The notes beneath the pieces were generated by a model. It saw only the letters and a program-made list of their open reading frames with translations. It did not search any database and was not told where the DNA came from. Below, in pieces: positions 13,159 to 21,670 of a DNA stretch of 64,000 nt. Origin of the DNA: Thioalkalivibrio paradoxus ARh 1. GTDB taxonomy: Bacteria > Pseudomonadota > Gammaproteobacteria > Ectothiorhodospirales > Ectothiorhodospiraceae. How positions within the stretch are numbered: position 1 is the stretch's first letter; the number at the start of each line of letters is the position of its first letter. Both the position numbers and the translations under genes were made by a program. The DNA is taken from positions 3,384,501 through 3,448,500 of the forward strand of contig NZ_CP007029.1 of NCBI RefSeq assembly GCF_000227685.2, in the 5' to 3' direction.

Positions 13159-13344
13159 AGTTAGCGTGAAAGTTACGGCCTGTCTCGTGTCCCGGGCGAC
13201 CCGTAGGGCGGAAGAGCGCAGCGTCATCCGCCGTACGGCGTTCGCAGGGCCCAGGCGCCCGCGGCACCCCCGGGCGCCGGATGGCGGATGACGGCCTTCG
13301 GCCTCTTCCGCCCTACGCCTACGCCTCTTTCATCATCGGGGGTG
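13159..13344 (+). repeat. Long palindromic dispersed repeat, unit 2 (tandem copy of unit 1)
   Basis: A direct copy of the unit at 12953-13138, displaced by 206 bases, with only a handful of substitutions (for example AAAGTTACG for AAAGTCACG). The motif GGCCACACGGGCCATGGAAGT just beyond it also follows the unit at 62446-62598, so the duplicated segment includes some flanking sequence. Confidence 0.9.
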
Positions 13345-13463
13345 GCCACACGGGCCATGGAAGTTGGCGTGGCAGCCGTCGTGCCTGGTCGACAGGACCC
13401 GCTTTGGCCAGCACAGTTGCGTGCAACAGAGCGAGCTCTGGGTAACCGTCCATTCCCGGACGT

Positions 13464-13701
13464 CTACCGGAGCGGTTCCTGAAGGGTTCCCGTGAAGGGC
13501 CGGAGGGTCTGCGCCGGCGTGCCGCGACCGGAATCGCGCGGATCCCCCTCTCCAAGATGCTCAACCACCGGGGCTACAACACGCAGAGCGACAACCTCGA
13601 GGCTCTGCCGATATTTTGATTGCAGGATTGAAGACCTGGTCGAGTACGTTCCCGACGAACAGGTAGAGGAAGAGGCGAGCAAGGGACATGCTCAGGAGTG
13701 A
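13464..13701 (+). pseudogene. XRE/Cro-type helix-turn-helix regulator, frameshifted remnant
   Basis: One frame (codons ending at 13619) reads TGIARIPLSKMLNHRGYN then TQSDNLEAL before hitting a stop. The adjacent frame continues without a gap as CRYFDCRIEDLVEYVPDEQ to TGA at 13699-13701. Joined, they match the C-terminal two thirds of a small XRE-family DNA-binding protein (recognition helix around LSKMLNHRGYN). Loss of one TG dinucleotide at about 13606-13609 (CTGTGCCG to CTGCCG) would explain the shift. The 5' part before about 13490 is not recognisable and no good start codon is visible. It lies between the repeats and the tRNA-Met gene. Confidence 0.7.
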
Positions 13702-13805
13702 CGCCAGGGCAGCGTCTACCGGCCTTTGCGGCGCGAGAGCCTGGAGAGCGCTGCTCCCCAGGGACCATCAAGACGGGAGGGGCAGCTCTAAGTAATTGAA
13801 AAATA

Positions 13806-13882
13806 TGGTGGCTACGCCCTGATTCGAACAGGGGACCCCATCATTATGAGTGATGTGCTCTAACCAGCTGAGCTACGTAGCC
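13806..13882 (-). tRNA. tRNA-Met (elongator, anticodon CAT)
   Basis: 77 bases including an encoded CCA. Acceptor strands GGCTACG/CGTAGCC pair perfectly. The D arm, anticodon stem CATCA/TGATG with loop CTCATAA (anticodon CAT), variable loop GGGTC and T arm CCCTG-TTCGAAT-CAGGG are all present. The sequence is very close to the E. coli elongator tRNA-Met. The 3' end faces the island to its left. Confidence 0.97.
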
Positions 13883-14147
13883 ATGCGGGTTGCGAATTCT
13901 CGAGCGCCGGCGCGCCAATGTCAAGCCGCTGCGACCTGGGCTGTCGCCCGCGGCGCATCCGCGAGTGGTTGCGGGCGCTCTGGCGGACCGTGCGGAAAGC
14001 CGGGTGCCGATGGAGCAGCCGGGCAGATGCAGGAATCGCCCGGCTGGTGCCAGCTTGCCGAGCACGGCACCGGCGTGTTCGGCGAAGCGACCGGTTGATC
14101 AGCTGTTGGCATGGCCCGCTCCTCAGCAGTCTGTCGGACTTGGGCTG

Positions 14148-14453
14148 CTAGATGCGCAGGCGTTCCACCACGCGGCCACCCTTGAGGTGCTCTTCCAGAA
14201 TCTCGTCGATGTCGCGGCGATCCTGGTACGTATACCAAACGCCCTCCGGGTACACCACCGCGACCGGCCCCTCGTTGCAGCGATCCAGACAACCGGCGGT
14301 GTTCACCCGCACCTTGCCCTTGCCATGGATACCCATCGCCTTCGCGCGGTCCTTCGCATAGGCACGCAACTCGGTCGCCCCATGGTCCTCGCAACAATTG
14401 CCGTCGTCACGGATGTTGTTGCAGAAAAAGATGTGTCGTTCGTAGTAGGCCAT
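14148..14453 (-). CDS. Thioredoxin-fold [2Fe-2S] ferredoxin
   Basis: 101 aa. Cysteines occur in HIFFCNN, DDGNCCEDHG and AGCLDRCNEGP, the pattern of the small thioredoxin-like [2Fe-2S] ferredoxins (Shethna/COG3411 type). The ATG at 14453 is preceded by GGGGGAGGTGAC, a near-perfect Shine-Dalgarno; a longer in-frame extension to 14732 overlaps the neighbouring promoter region and lacks family features. It is divergent from a GlcF-like Fe-S gene with about 220 bases between. An electron-transfer role is expected, but the partner is unknown. Confidence 0.9.
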   Translation of the reverse strand: MAYYERHIFFCNNIRDDGNCCEDHGATELRAYAKDRAKAMGIHGKGKVRVNTAGCLDRCNEGPVAVVYPEGVWYTYQDRRDIDEILEEHLKGGRVVERLRI

Positions 14454-14673
14454 GTCACCTCCCCCGGTCCGCTTGCCATGATAGCGCCCGGACCGTCGCG
14501 GCGACACGCGCCCCGACCGCTGCTGCCGGCAGGGGGAAGCGCCCGAGGCGTCGGCTCTTCCTGGCGCCCCCTTGCCCATCCGCGATCCGAAGGCACCCTC
14601 TGTTGCGGTTTTCCCGCAGGCGCGGCCCCGCTGCGAGTATCCTAAGCGGGTGCAGCCGTCGCAAGCGAAGCCC

Positions 14674-15936
14674 ATGCCCCCTAAACCCAGCGCCGGCCGG
14701 CCGGCGCCGGCCGGCGACCCACCGTTTGCCAACGCGCTCGCCGCGGCCGACCGGTGCGTGCTCTGCGGAATGTGCCTGCCGCACTGCCCGACCTATGCCG
14801 CACACCGGATCGAAGGCGACTCGCCGCGCGGCCGTATCACGCTGATGCAGGGCTTGGCCCAGGGGCGGCTGGATCCCGGAAACGAGCGCCTGCGGGCTCA
14901 CCTCGAGGGCTGCCTGGGCTGCCGCTCCTGCGAGGCGATCTGTCCGGCCCGCGTACCGTTCGGGGCATTGATGGATGCCAGCCGAACGATCCTTCGTGAG
15001 CACCCGGACCGCCGTTGGCGCCGGATCCCGGACCGGCTGCTCGCGCCGCTGCGCGCTCTGGCGCTGCGCCGCCGCTTTGCGCGCCGGTTCGCCGCGCTGG
15101 CCGCCCGAACCGCGCACCGGCTGGGACTGCGCCACCTGCTGCCCGCGCGCTCCCATCTCGGGCGCGTGCTGCGCCACACCGGACCCTCGCTGCGGCGGAT
15201 GCCGGCGATGCCGGTGGTCCCCGGCGCGGATGCCCCCGACGCGCTGGTGTTCACCGGCTGCATGGACGCGTTCTTCACCGGACCGGATGCCGCGGCCGCG
15301 CTCGAAGTGCTCGCCGCGTTCGGCCTGCGGGTACAGGTACCGCCGGACCAGGCCTGCTGCGGCGCGCTGGATCAGCACCTCGGCCGCCCGGCCGAAGCGG
15401 CGGCGCTGCAGCGGCGCAACGAAGCGGCGTTCGGGGCCGGCGACCGGCCGATCGTGGTGCTGGACAGCGGCTGCGAGGCGCAGCTGCGCGAATATCCGCA
15501 GGCCCGGTGGCGGCAACGCGTGACCAGCCTGACCGCACTGCTCTCGAGGCTGCCCGTGGATCGCATCCGATGGCGCGTTGACCCGGTGCGGGTCGCGCTG
15601 CACCTTCCCTGCACGCTGCGCAACGTGACGCGCGAGACCGCGGGCATCCGGCAATTGCTGGAGCAGTTGCCGGGAGTCACGCTGACGGCGGTCACGCCAC
15701 CCGGGAACTGCTGCGGCGCCGCCGGCACCGCGATGCTGTCCCAGCCGGCGCTGGCCGATTCCCTGGGTCGGCCGACGCTGGCGGCGCTGGCGGCGCCCGG
15801 CGCCGACGTGATCGTGAGCCCGAATGTCGGCTGCAGCGTGCATTTGCGTGCATTGCAGGCAGCCGATGCACTGCGCATCCTGTCCCCGGCCGCGTTCCTG
15901 CGCGAGCGCCTGGCGGCACACTCGGGGCCGACTTGA
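14674..15936 (+). CDS. GlcF-like (Fe-S)-binding oxidoreductase subunit
   Basis: 420 aa. Two ferredoxin-type cluster motifs come first, CVLCGMCLPHCPTY (about residue 27) and CLGCRSCEAICPAR (about 81). They are followed by two CCG domains, with ACCGALDQHLG (about 229) and NCCGAAGTAML (about 346). This is the arrangement of the glycolate oxidase Fe-S subunit and the HdrD-like family. GlcF works with the flavoproteins GlcD and GlcE, but neither is adjacent, so the electron donor is uncertain. ATG 14674 is chosen because the first cluster motif then starts near residue 27 as in relatives; an upstream ATG at 14572 would add unconserved sequence. Confidence 0.85.
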   Translation: MPPKPSAGRPAPAGDPPFANALAAADRCVLCGMCLPHCPTYAAHRIEGDSPRGRITLMQGLAQGRLDPGNERLRAHLEGCLGCRSCEAICPARVPFGALMDASRTILREHPDRRWRRIPDRLLAPLRALALRRRFARRFAALAARTAHRLGLRHLLPARSHLGRVLRHTGPSLRRMPAMPVVPGADAPDALVFTGCMDAFFTGPDAAAALEVLAAFGLRVQVPPDQACCGALDQHLGRPAEAAALQRRNEAAFGAGDRPIVVLDSGCEAQLREYPQARWRQRVTSLTALLSRLPVDRIRWRVDPVRVALHLPCTLRNVTRETAGIRQLLEQLPGVTLTAVTPPGNCCGAAGTAMLSQPALADSLGRPTLAALAAPGADVIVSPNVGCSVHLRALQAADALRILSPAAFLRERLAAHSGPT

Positions 15937-15967
15937 TGGCGCATCGCCGGGGCCCTAGTATCAGACG

Positions 15968-16609
15968 ATGCGACACTTTTCCCTGCTCGACGAACTGATC
16001 AGCCAGGCCGATGCCTTCCTGAAGGTGACCTCGGGTCATGCGCGCGCGACCGGGCGCCCCTCGCCGGCGCAGGATCTACCCGAACCCCACCTGGAGCCGG
16101 AGGAACGCCGCCTGGTGGGCCGCCTGATGCGGGTGAACCATGCGGGCGAGATCGCGGCCCAAGGGCTCTACCAGGGCCAGATGCTCACGTCGCGCCGCGA
16201 GGCGGTACGCCGCCAGCTGGACCAGTCGGCGCGCGAGGAGGGCGACCACCTGAACTGGTGCGCCGAACGGGCGCAGCAGATGGGCACGCATACCAGCCTG
16301 CTCGGCCCGTTCTGGTATCTGGGGTCGGTGGCGCTGGGCGCGGCCGCGGGATTGGCCGGCGACCGGTACAGCCTCGGGTTCGTCGACGAGACCGAGCGGC
16401 AGGTGGAGCAGCATCTGGATCAACATCTGCAACGCCTGCCCCGTCAGGACAATGCCTCTGCGGCGATCCTGCAGCAGATGAAACAGGACGAGGTCGAGCA
16501 CGGCGCGAAGGCAATGGATCTCGGCGGGCAGCCGCTGCCCTGGCCAGTACGAAAGCTGCTGATGCCAGCGATGGCCGGCGTGATGACTCGCACCACCTAC
16601 TGGATCTGA
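15968..16609 (+). CDS. coq7: Coq7-type 3-demethoxyubiquinol hydroxylase
   Basis: 213 aa. The diiron ligand motifs are visible in order: RVNHAGEIAAQGLY (about residue 55), AREEGDHLNWC (about 87), FVDETERQVEQHLD (about 138) and KQDEVEHGAKA (about 176). The enzyme hydroxylates the demethoxy-quinone intermediate in ubiquinone synthesis at the inner membrane, using oxygen. That suggests the host respires oxygen at least part of the time. The gene converges on speD, reproducing the coq7-speD-osmC-crp-trpC order I recall from Pseudomonas. Confidence 0.95.
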   Translation: MRHFSLLDELISQADAFLKVTSGHARATGRPSPAQDLPEPHLEPEERRLVGRLMRVNHAGEIAAQGLYQGQMLTSRREAVRRQLDQSAREEGDHLNWCAERAQQMGTHTSLLGPFWYLGSVALGAAAGLAGDRYSLGFVDETERQVEQHLDQHLQRLPRQDNASAAILQQMKQDEVEHGAKAMDLGGQPLPWPVRKLLMPAMAGVMTRTTYWI

Positions 16610-16687
16610 ATCGCAGGCGCTGCGCTGCGGCCGATCGCAGGCGCACAGCCGCTCCCGACCCTGCCCGATGCATCGAAACGCGTAACC

Positions 16688-17500
16688 TCAGGGTGCGCGG
16701 TTCATGTTCTTGCCGTAGAAGATCTCCATCATCTCGCGCTTCAGCAGCTTGGCGATGCGCCCGGCTTCCTTGGCGGAGTAGTCGTCCTTCCCGAGTCCGA
16801 ACATATAGTTATCGAGGTCGAAATCCTTCAGCACCATCTTGGTGTGGAACAGGTACTCCTGGTACACGTTCACGTCCACCATCTGGTACTTGTCCTTGGT
16901 GTCGCGGGAAAGGAAATCCTGAATCGAGTTGATCTTGTGATCGATGAAATGCTTCTTGCCGCGGATGTCGCGGGTGAAGCCGCGCACGCGGTAGTCCATG
17001 ATCACGATGTCGGACTCGAAACTGTGGATCAGGTAGTTCAGCGCCCGCAGCGGCGAGATCCGCCCACAGGTGGAGACATCGATATCCGCACGAAAGGTCG
17101 CGATCCCGCCCTCGGGGTGGGATTCCGGGTAGGTGTGCACGGTGATATGGCTCTTGTCGAGATGCGCGAGCACGGCCTCCGGCAGCGGACCCGGGCCCTC
17201 GGTATAGCCGATCTTCTCGGTAGCGACCGGCTCCTCGGAGATCAGCATGGTCACTGAAGCGCCCTGCGGGTCGTAGTCCTGGCGCGAGATATCGAGAATG
17301 TTGGCACCGATCAGTTGCGCGACGTCGGTCAGGATCTGCGTCAGCCGCGCGGCGTTGTAGGCCTCGTCGATGTAGGCGATGTACTCGTCGCGGTGCCGCT
17401 CACCCGCCGCGTAGCAGATGTCGTAGATGTTGAAGCTCAGGCTCTTGGTCAGGTTGTTGAACCCGTGGAGCTTGATGCGCTTGTTGTGGCGAGCCAGCAT
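16688..17500 (-). CDS. speD: S-adenosylmethionine decarboxylase proenzyme SpeD
   Basis: 270 aa and clearly homologous to E. coli SpeD over its whole length ([20 protein letters not shown] at the start, [16 protein letters not shown] near the end). The self-cleavage site is visible as [15 protein letters not shown], with K116-S117; the serine becomes the pyruvoyl cofactor. The enzyme supplies decarboxylated SAM for spermidine synthesis. ATG at 17500 is preferred because GGAGGA lies 7 bases upstream; a TTG at 17521 is the alternative. No speE lies nearby. Confidence 0.95.
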   Translation of the reverse strand: MLARHNKRIKLHGFNNLTKSLSFNIYDICYAAGERHRDEYIAYIDEAYNAARLTQILTDVAQLIGANILDISRQDYDPQGASVTMLISEEPVATEKIGYTEGPGPLPEAVLAHLDKSHITVHTYPESHPEGGIATFRADIDVSTCGRISPLRALNYLIHSFESDIVIMDYRVRGFTRDIRGKKHFIDHKINSIQDFLSRDTKDKYQMVDVNVYQEYLFHTKMVLKDFDLDNYMFGLGKDDYSAKEAGRIAKLLKREMMEIFYGKNMNRAP

Positions 17501-17568
17501 GGCGGTGTCCTCCAGCCCCAACCAAAAGAGCGCTGAATTCTAGACTCCCTGAACCGGGAGTCAACGAT

Positions 17569-18024
17569 TCACTCCCCAGCGTCGCGGGCGCTGCGGTCAC
17601 GCGCTGCGGGCCCTTCGATCACCTCGAAGTCGTGCTCGATCTTCGCGGAGGCCCCAAGCATGACCGATGCGGAGCAGTAGCGGGTGGACGAAAGCTCCAC
17701 CGCACGGGCGACCTGCTTTTCGGCGAGGCCGTTCCCGTACACCCGGTAGTGCACCCGAATCTCAGTGAACACCTTCGGCACCTTGTCCGAGCGAACCGCG
17801 TCCACCGTGACCTCGCAGTCCAGCACCGGCTGGCGGGCCTTCTTCAGGATCGCGACCACGTCGAAGGCGGTACAGCCACCGAGCCCGAGCAGCAGCATTT
17901 CCATCGGTCGCGCACCGAGGTTGCGCCCGCCGAACTCGGGGGCACCGTCCATCACCAGCGCATGCCCGGTCCCCGTCTCGCCGACGAAGGCCATACCGTC
18001 GACCCACTTCACCCGTACCTGCAT
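17569..18024 (-). CDS. OsmC-family protein (YhfA-like)
   Basis: 151 aa OsmC/Ohr fold. Both redox cysteines are present: LLLGLGGCTAFDVV (about C51) and SSTRYCSASVML (about C116). The length and motif style fit the YhfA subgroup rather than the organic-hydroperoxide reductase Ohr. It sits between speD and crp, as in Pseudomonas. The role is presumably detoxification of peroxide or a reactive sulfur compound, but the substrate is unknown. Confidence 0.9.
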   Translation of the reverse strand: MQVRVKWVDGMAFVGETGTGHALVMDGAPEFGGRNLGARPMEMLLLGLGGCTAFDVVAILKKARQPVLDCEVTVDAVRSDKVPKVFTEIRVHYRVYGNGLAEKQVARAVELSSTRYCSASVMLGASAKIEHDFEVIEGPAARDRSARDAGE

Positions 18025-18116
18025 CGGCTTCGCCTCCCCATGTGCCCGCCCCTGCGACCGCCCGCGCAGCGGCGGTCTGCTAGACTGATCGCCTGCCAGC
18101 GCCTACGGTACCATGC

Positions 18117-18752
18117 ATGAGCCGTCTGATTCCTGCACCGCCTCCACCGAATCCCGCACTGGAGCGGCTGCTCGAACACTGCCACCGGCGGCGCTACCCG
18201 AAGCACAGCACGATCATCCTGTCCGGGACGCCCCCGGATGCCCTTTACTATCTCGTCAGCGGGTCGGTGCGCGTACTGGTCGAAGACGACGGCCAGGAAC
18301 TCGTGCTGGCCTACCTGAACAAGGGCGAATTCTTCGGCGAACTCGGTTTTTTCCAGCATGACCCGCGCAGCGCGACGGTCGTCGCCCGAGAGGAGACGGA
18401 AACCGCCGAGATCAGTTACACGCGTTTTCGTGAGTTGGTCATGCGCGACCCCGAGGTTCTGATCATGCTGACCGGACAGATTGCCGACCGCTTGCGCAGA
18501 ACCTCCGAGAAGCTCCGCCATCTCGCGTTCGACGACGTCACCGGGCGCATCGAGCAGACGCTGCTGGACCTGGCCCGGCAGCCCGACGCGATCACCCATC
18601 CCGACGGGATGCAACTGCACATCACTCGTCAGGAGATCGCGAAGATCGTCGGCTGCTCCAGGGAAATGGCGGGGCGGGTGCTGAAGGGACTCGAGGAGCG
18701 CGGGATGATCAGCGCCCACGGCAAGACCATCGTCGTCTTCGGCACCCGCTGA
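18117..18752 (+). CDS. crp: CRP/Vfr-type cAMP receptor transcription factor
   Basis: 211 aa. The cyclic-nucleotide pocket reads GEFFGELGFF then PRSATVVA, so the phosphate-binding Arg-Ser pair is kept. The hinge LRRTSEKLRHLAFDDVTGRI keeps the Thr-Ser pair that contacts the adenine in E. coli CRP. The recognition helix RQEIAKIVGCSREMAGRVL retains the SRE...R residues that read TGTGA-type sites. A cAMP-responsive global regulator is therefore a firm call. It is divergent from osmC-like and convergent with trpC, with only 12 bases between the stops. Confidence 0.95.
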   Translation: MSRLIPAPPPPNPALERLLEHCHRRRYPKHSTIILSGTPPDALYYLVSGSVRVLVEDDGQELVLAYLNKGEFFGELGFFQHDPRSATVVAREETETAEISYTRFRELVMRDPEVLIMLTGQIADRLRRTSEKLRHLAFDDVTGRIEQTLLDLARQPDAITHPDGMQLHITRQEIAKIVGCSREMAGRVLKGLEERGMISAHGKTIVVFGTR

Positions 18753-18764
18753 CCACCGGGCCGG

Positions 18765-19592
18765 TCAGCCCGCGTCCGGCTCCGGACCGAACAGGCGCTC
18801 TAGTGCCTCACCCGGATCCGGGGCGCGCATGAACGCCTCCCCCACCAGGAACGCCTCGACCCCGGCTGCCCGCATCCGCGCCACGTCGGAAGGCCGGTGG
18901 ATCCCGCTCTCGGTGACCAGCAGCACGCCTTCCGGAACCTGCGCACAGAGATCGAGCGTCGTCTCCAGGCGGGTCTCGAAGCTGCGCAGATCGCGGTTGT
19001 TGATCCCGATCAGCCCGGCATCCAGTGCCAGCGCGCGCCCGAGTTCGTCCCGGTCGTGCACTTCCACCAGCACGTCCATTCCCAGGTCCAGCGCCAGCCG
19101 GTAAAGCGCCCGCATCTGCTCATCGTCCAGCGCGGCAACGATCAGCAGGATGCAGTCGGCGCCCAGCGCACGGGCCTCGTGGACCTGGTAGGGGTCCACC
19201 ACGAAGTCCTTGCGCAGCACCGGCAGGTCGCAGGCGGCCCGCGCCTTCTGCAGGTAGCCGTCGGCCCCCTGAAAGAAATCGATGTCGGTCAGCACCGACA
19301 GGCAGGCCGCGCCGTGCCGCGCATAGCTACCCGCAATCGCGACCGGATCGAAATCCGCGCGCAGCACGCCCTTGCTCGGACTGGCCTTCTTGATCTCGGC
19401 GATGACCGCGGGCAACCCCCGGCGGATGCGAGCGGCAAGCGCCGCACGGAAGCCACGGGGAGGATCCGCGTCCCGGGCCCGGGACGCGAGCTCCGGCAAC
19501 GGCAGCGTTGCGGAACGCGCCCGAATCTCCTCCTGCTTGCGCGCGAGGATCCGCTGCAGGATGTCGGGCACCCCGGCGGTCACGCCTGCCAT
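18765..19592 (-). CDS. trpC: Indole-3-glycerol phosphate synthase
   Basis: 275 aa TIM barrel. Signature motifs are [14 protein letters not shown] (about residue 65; the catalytic lysine is in KKASPSKG), [12 protein letters not shown] (about 124), [13 protein letters not shown] (about 193) and [14 protein letters not shown] (about 222). It is the monofunctional enzyme without a TrpF fusion. It catalyses ring closure of CdRP to indole-glycerol phosphate. The start overlaps the end of trpD by 13 bases, so it is the third gene of a trpGDC operon. Confidence 0.95.
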   Translation of the reverse strand: MAGVTAGVPDILQRILARKQEEIRARSATLPLPELASRARDADPPRGFRAALAARIRRGLPAVIAEIKKASPSKGVLRADFDPVAIAGSYARHGAACLSVLTDIDFFQGADGYLQKARAACDLPVLRKDFVVDPYQVHEARALGADCILLIVAALDDEQMRALYRLALDLGMDVLVEVHDRDELGRALALDAGLIGINNRDLRSFETRLETTLDLCAQVPEGVLLVTESGIHRPSDVARMRAAGVEAFLVGEAFMRAPDPGEALERLFGPEPDAG

Positions 19593-20611
19593 TCGGGCAA
19601 TTCCTGCGTCAGTTCCACGAGTTGCCGCAGACGGTCGGCGGCGGCACCGCTGTCGATCGCCTGCGCCGCGCGGGCCACCCCCTGCAGATGGCTCTCCGCA
19701 TAACCGCCGACGTACAGCGCCGCGCCGGCATTCATCAGCACGATATCGCGCGCCGCTCCCGGATCACCGGCAAGAACCGAGCGGATCATCGCGGCCGAGG
19801 CTTCGACGCCGTCGACCCGGATACTGTCCAGTGGCGCTGACTGCAGCCCCAGATCGCCGGGGGCCAGCGTGTACTCGCGTATCGTCGCATCGCGCAGTTC
19901 CGCCACCCGGGTCGGCGCAGCGATGCTGATCTCATCCAGACCATCCTCGGCGTGCACGACCAGCACATGCCGGCTGCCGAGCATCTGCAGGGCCTCGGCC
20001 AGCGGCCGCAGCCATTGCTCACTGAACACGCCCAGTACCTGGTTCGGAGCACCTGCGGGGTTGGTCAGCGGCCCGAGCACGTTGAACATGGTGCGCACGC
20101 CGAGTTCGCGCCGCGGACCGATCGCATGGCGCATCGCGCCATGGTGTGCCGGAGCGAACAGGAACCCGACCCCGATGCGCTCGATACAGGTCGCGACGCC
20201 ATCGGGCGCGATGCCCAGCCGCACCCCGAGCGCTTCGAGCACGTCGGCGCTGCCGGAGCGCGACGACACCGAACGGTTCCCGTGCTTGGCCACTCGCGCG
20301 CCGGCCGCCGCGGCCACCAGCGCCGACGCGGTGGACACATTGAACGTACCCGAGGCATCGCCCCCGGTCCCGCAGGTGTCGACCAGACCATCGGTGGGCA
20401 CCGGCACCCGGGTCGCGAGTTCGCGCATGACCCGGGCCGCGGCCACGATCTCGTCCGGCGTTTCGCCCTTCATGCGCAATGCGACGAGCAGGGCGCCGAT
20501 CTGCGCCGGCGTTGCCTGCCCGGTCATCACCGTGCGCATCACCGAAGTCATGGCCCCGGCATCCAGATTCTTCCGCTCGATCAAAGCGGCGATCGCTTCC
20601 TGTATCGTCAC
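19580..20611 (-). CDS. trpD: Anthranilate phosphoribosyltransferase
   Basis: 343 aa, full length. The PRPP-binding motif [16 protein letters not shown] is at about residue 80, [15 protein letters not shown] follows near 106, and the C-terminal nucleophile region [10 protein letters not shown] is present. It transfers phosphoribose to anthranilate. The start is GTG at 20611; the protein then begins [15 protein letters not shown], as in homologues. It lies between trpG (93 bases upstream) and trpC (overlapping). Confidence 0.95.
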   Translation of the reverse strand: MTIQEAIAALIERKNLDAGAMTSVMRTVMTGQATPAQIGALLVALRMKGETPDEIVAAARVMRELATRVPVPTDGLVDTCGTGGDASGTFNVSTASALVAAAAGARVAKHGNRSVSSRSGSADVLEALGVRLGIAPDGVATCIERIGVGFLFAPAHHGAMRHAIGPRRELGVRTMFNVLGPLTNPAGAPNQVLGVFSEQWLRPLAEALQMLGSRHVLVVHAEDGLDEISIAAPTRVAELRDATIREYTLAPGDLGLQSAPLDSIRVDGVEASAAMIRSVLAGDPGAARDIVLMNAGAALYVGGYAESHLQGVARAAQAIDSGAAADRLRQLVELTQELPEWQA

Positions 20612-20704
20612 CCGCCCACCCCTGTTGCTGACTGGAATCGAAAATGCGGCCGACAGTCTACCGCCCGCAGCCCGCGCAGACGACCCGCCCGCCCCGGCCC
20701 GGAC

Positions 20705-21298
20705 TCACGCCACGGCCGCGAGCCGCTTCAGGAAGTTGCCCAGAAGCTCGTGCCCCTGCCGGGTGAGAATCGATTCCGGGTGGAACTGCACGCCCTCGAC
20801 TGCCAGACTGCGGTGGCGCACGCCCATGATCTCGTCCAGCCGACCGGTCTCGTCCTGCGTCCAGGCGGTGACCTCGAGGCAATCCGGAAGGCTCGCCTGT
20901 TCGATCACCAGCGAATGGTAGCGAGTCGCCTCGAGCGGATTCTCCAGCCCCTCGAACACCCCCTGCCCAGAATGAAACACGGGCGATGTCTTGCCATGCA
21001 TGATGGCTTTCGCGTGGACCACGCGCCCCCCGAAAGCCTGCCCGATCGCCTGATGTCCCAGGCACACGCCCAGGATCGGGATCTCGCCGGCGAAGGTTCG
21101 GATCACCTCGAGCGACACCCCGGCCTCGTTGGGCGTACAAGGCCCCGGGGAAATCACGATCCCTTGCGGCGCCAGCCGGCGCACGCCCTCCAGGTCGATC
21201 CGGTCGTTGCGGTGCACCGCGACCTCCGCCCCGAGCTCGCCGAGGTACTGCACGAGGTTGAAGGTGAAGGAATCGTAGTTGTCGATCATCAGGATCAT
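20705..21298 (-). CDS. trpG: Anthranilate synthase glutamine amidotransferase subunit
   Basis: 197 aa class I glutamine amidotransferase. The oxyanion strand [12 protein letters not shown], nucleophile elbow [14 protein letters not shown] and His-Glu pair VQFHPESIL complete the triad. It feeds ammonia to TrpE, which here is encoded in a separate operon about 2 kb away. ATG at 21298 ([14 protein letters not shown]) is preferred; an in-frame ATG three codons upstream also has an AGGAA nearby. The frame remains open well upstream to 21607, but that extension is an unconserved leader. Confidence 0.95.
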   Translation of the reverse strand: MILMIDNYDSFTFNLVQYLGELGAEVAVHRNDRIDLEGVRRLAPQGIVISPGPCTPNEAGVSLEVIRTFAGEIPILGVCLGHQAIGQAFGGRVVHAKAIMHGKTSPVFHSGQGVFEGLENPLEATRYHSLVIEQASLPDCLEVTAWTQDETGRLDEIMGVRHRSLAVEGVQFHPESILTRQGHELLGNFLKRLAAVA

Positions 21299-21670
21299 CG
21301 AGCGCATTTCCTGTTTGCCGACGCTTCCTGCCCGGAGGCCATGCCGGCCGAAGGACACGAAGCGCCGCGTGAACCACAGCGACGGCCTGCGGGCAGGCCG
21401 CGACCGCGTAGCATAAACCGTCTGCCCGCGCCACGCCCGTTTCCTGCACGGCGTGCCCGCGCAGCCGCCGGCCGCGCCCAGGACACCGGCTCGTCCCAAC
21501 CGTAGCCGTCGTTCGCAGCGGGACCGGCCACACCCAGCCGCCATCAGCGATGGCCGCACGGTGTAGCCAGCGGCTCGCAAGCGTTCGCTCGCCGATGCGC
21601 GCCTCATTCTTGACTAAAATTGTCAAGATTTGCTTTAATGCGTCTACAGTACCGATGCAAGGAGTCCGCC
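21299..21670. other. Divergent intergenic region trpG / Rrf2 regulator
   Basis: About 370 bases. The right side holds the Rrf2 promoter and palindrome. The left side is the untranslated leader of trpGDC. It contains a short frame starting at GTG 21531 on the minus strand, with two Trp codons six residues apart ([10 protein letters not shown]), and a TATGCT element near 21420. A trp leader peptide is possible, but I could not pair a convincing attenuator hairpin and T-run. Confidence 0.3.
21609..21639 (+). promoter_or_regulatory. Promoter and palindromic operator of the Rrf2 regulator gene
   Basis: TTGACT (21610-21615) and TTTAAT (21634-21639), 18 bases apart, form a good sigma-70-type promoter in very GC-rich surroundings. 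The perfect palindrome CTTGAC-TAAAATT-GTCAAG spans 21609-21627 and covers the -35 and spacer. It is a likely binding site for the dimeric Rrf2 protein encoded downstream, i.e. autorepression. Confidence 0.65.

Noticed and set aside
12804-13805. CRISPR array or tandem-repeat array
   Set aside because: There are only two units of 186 bases with a 20-base gap, and they are palindromic; there are no short regular repeats and spacers, and no cas genes.
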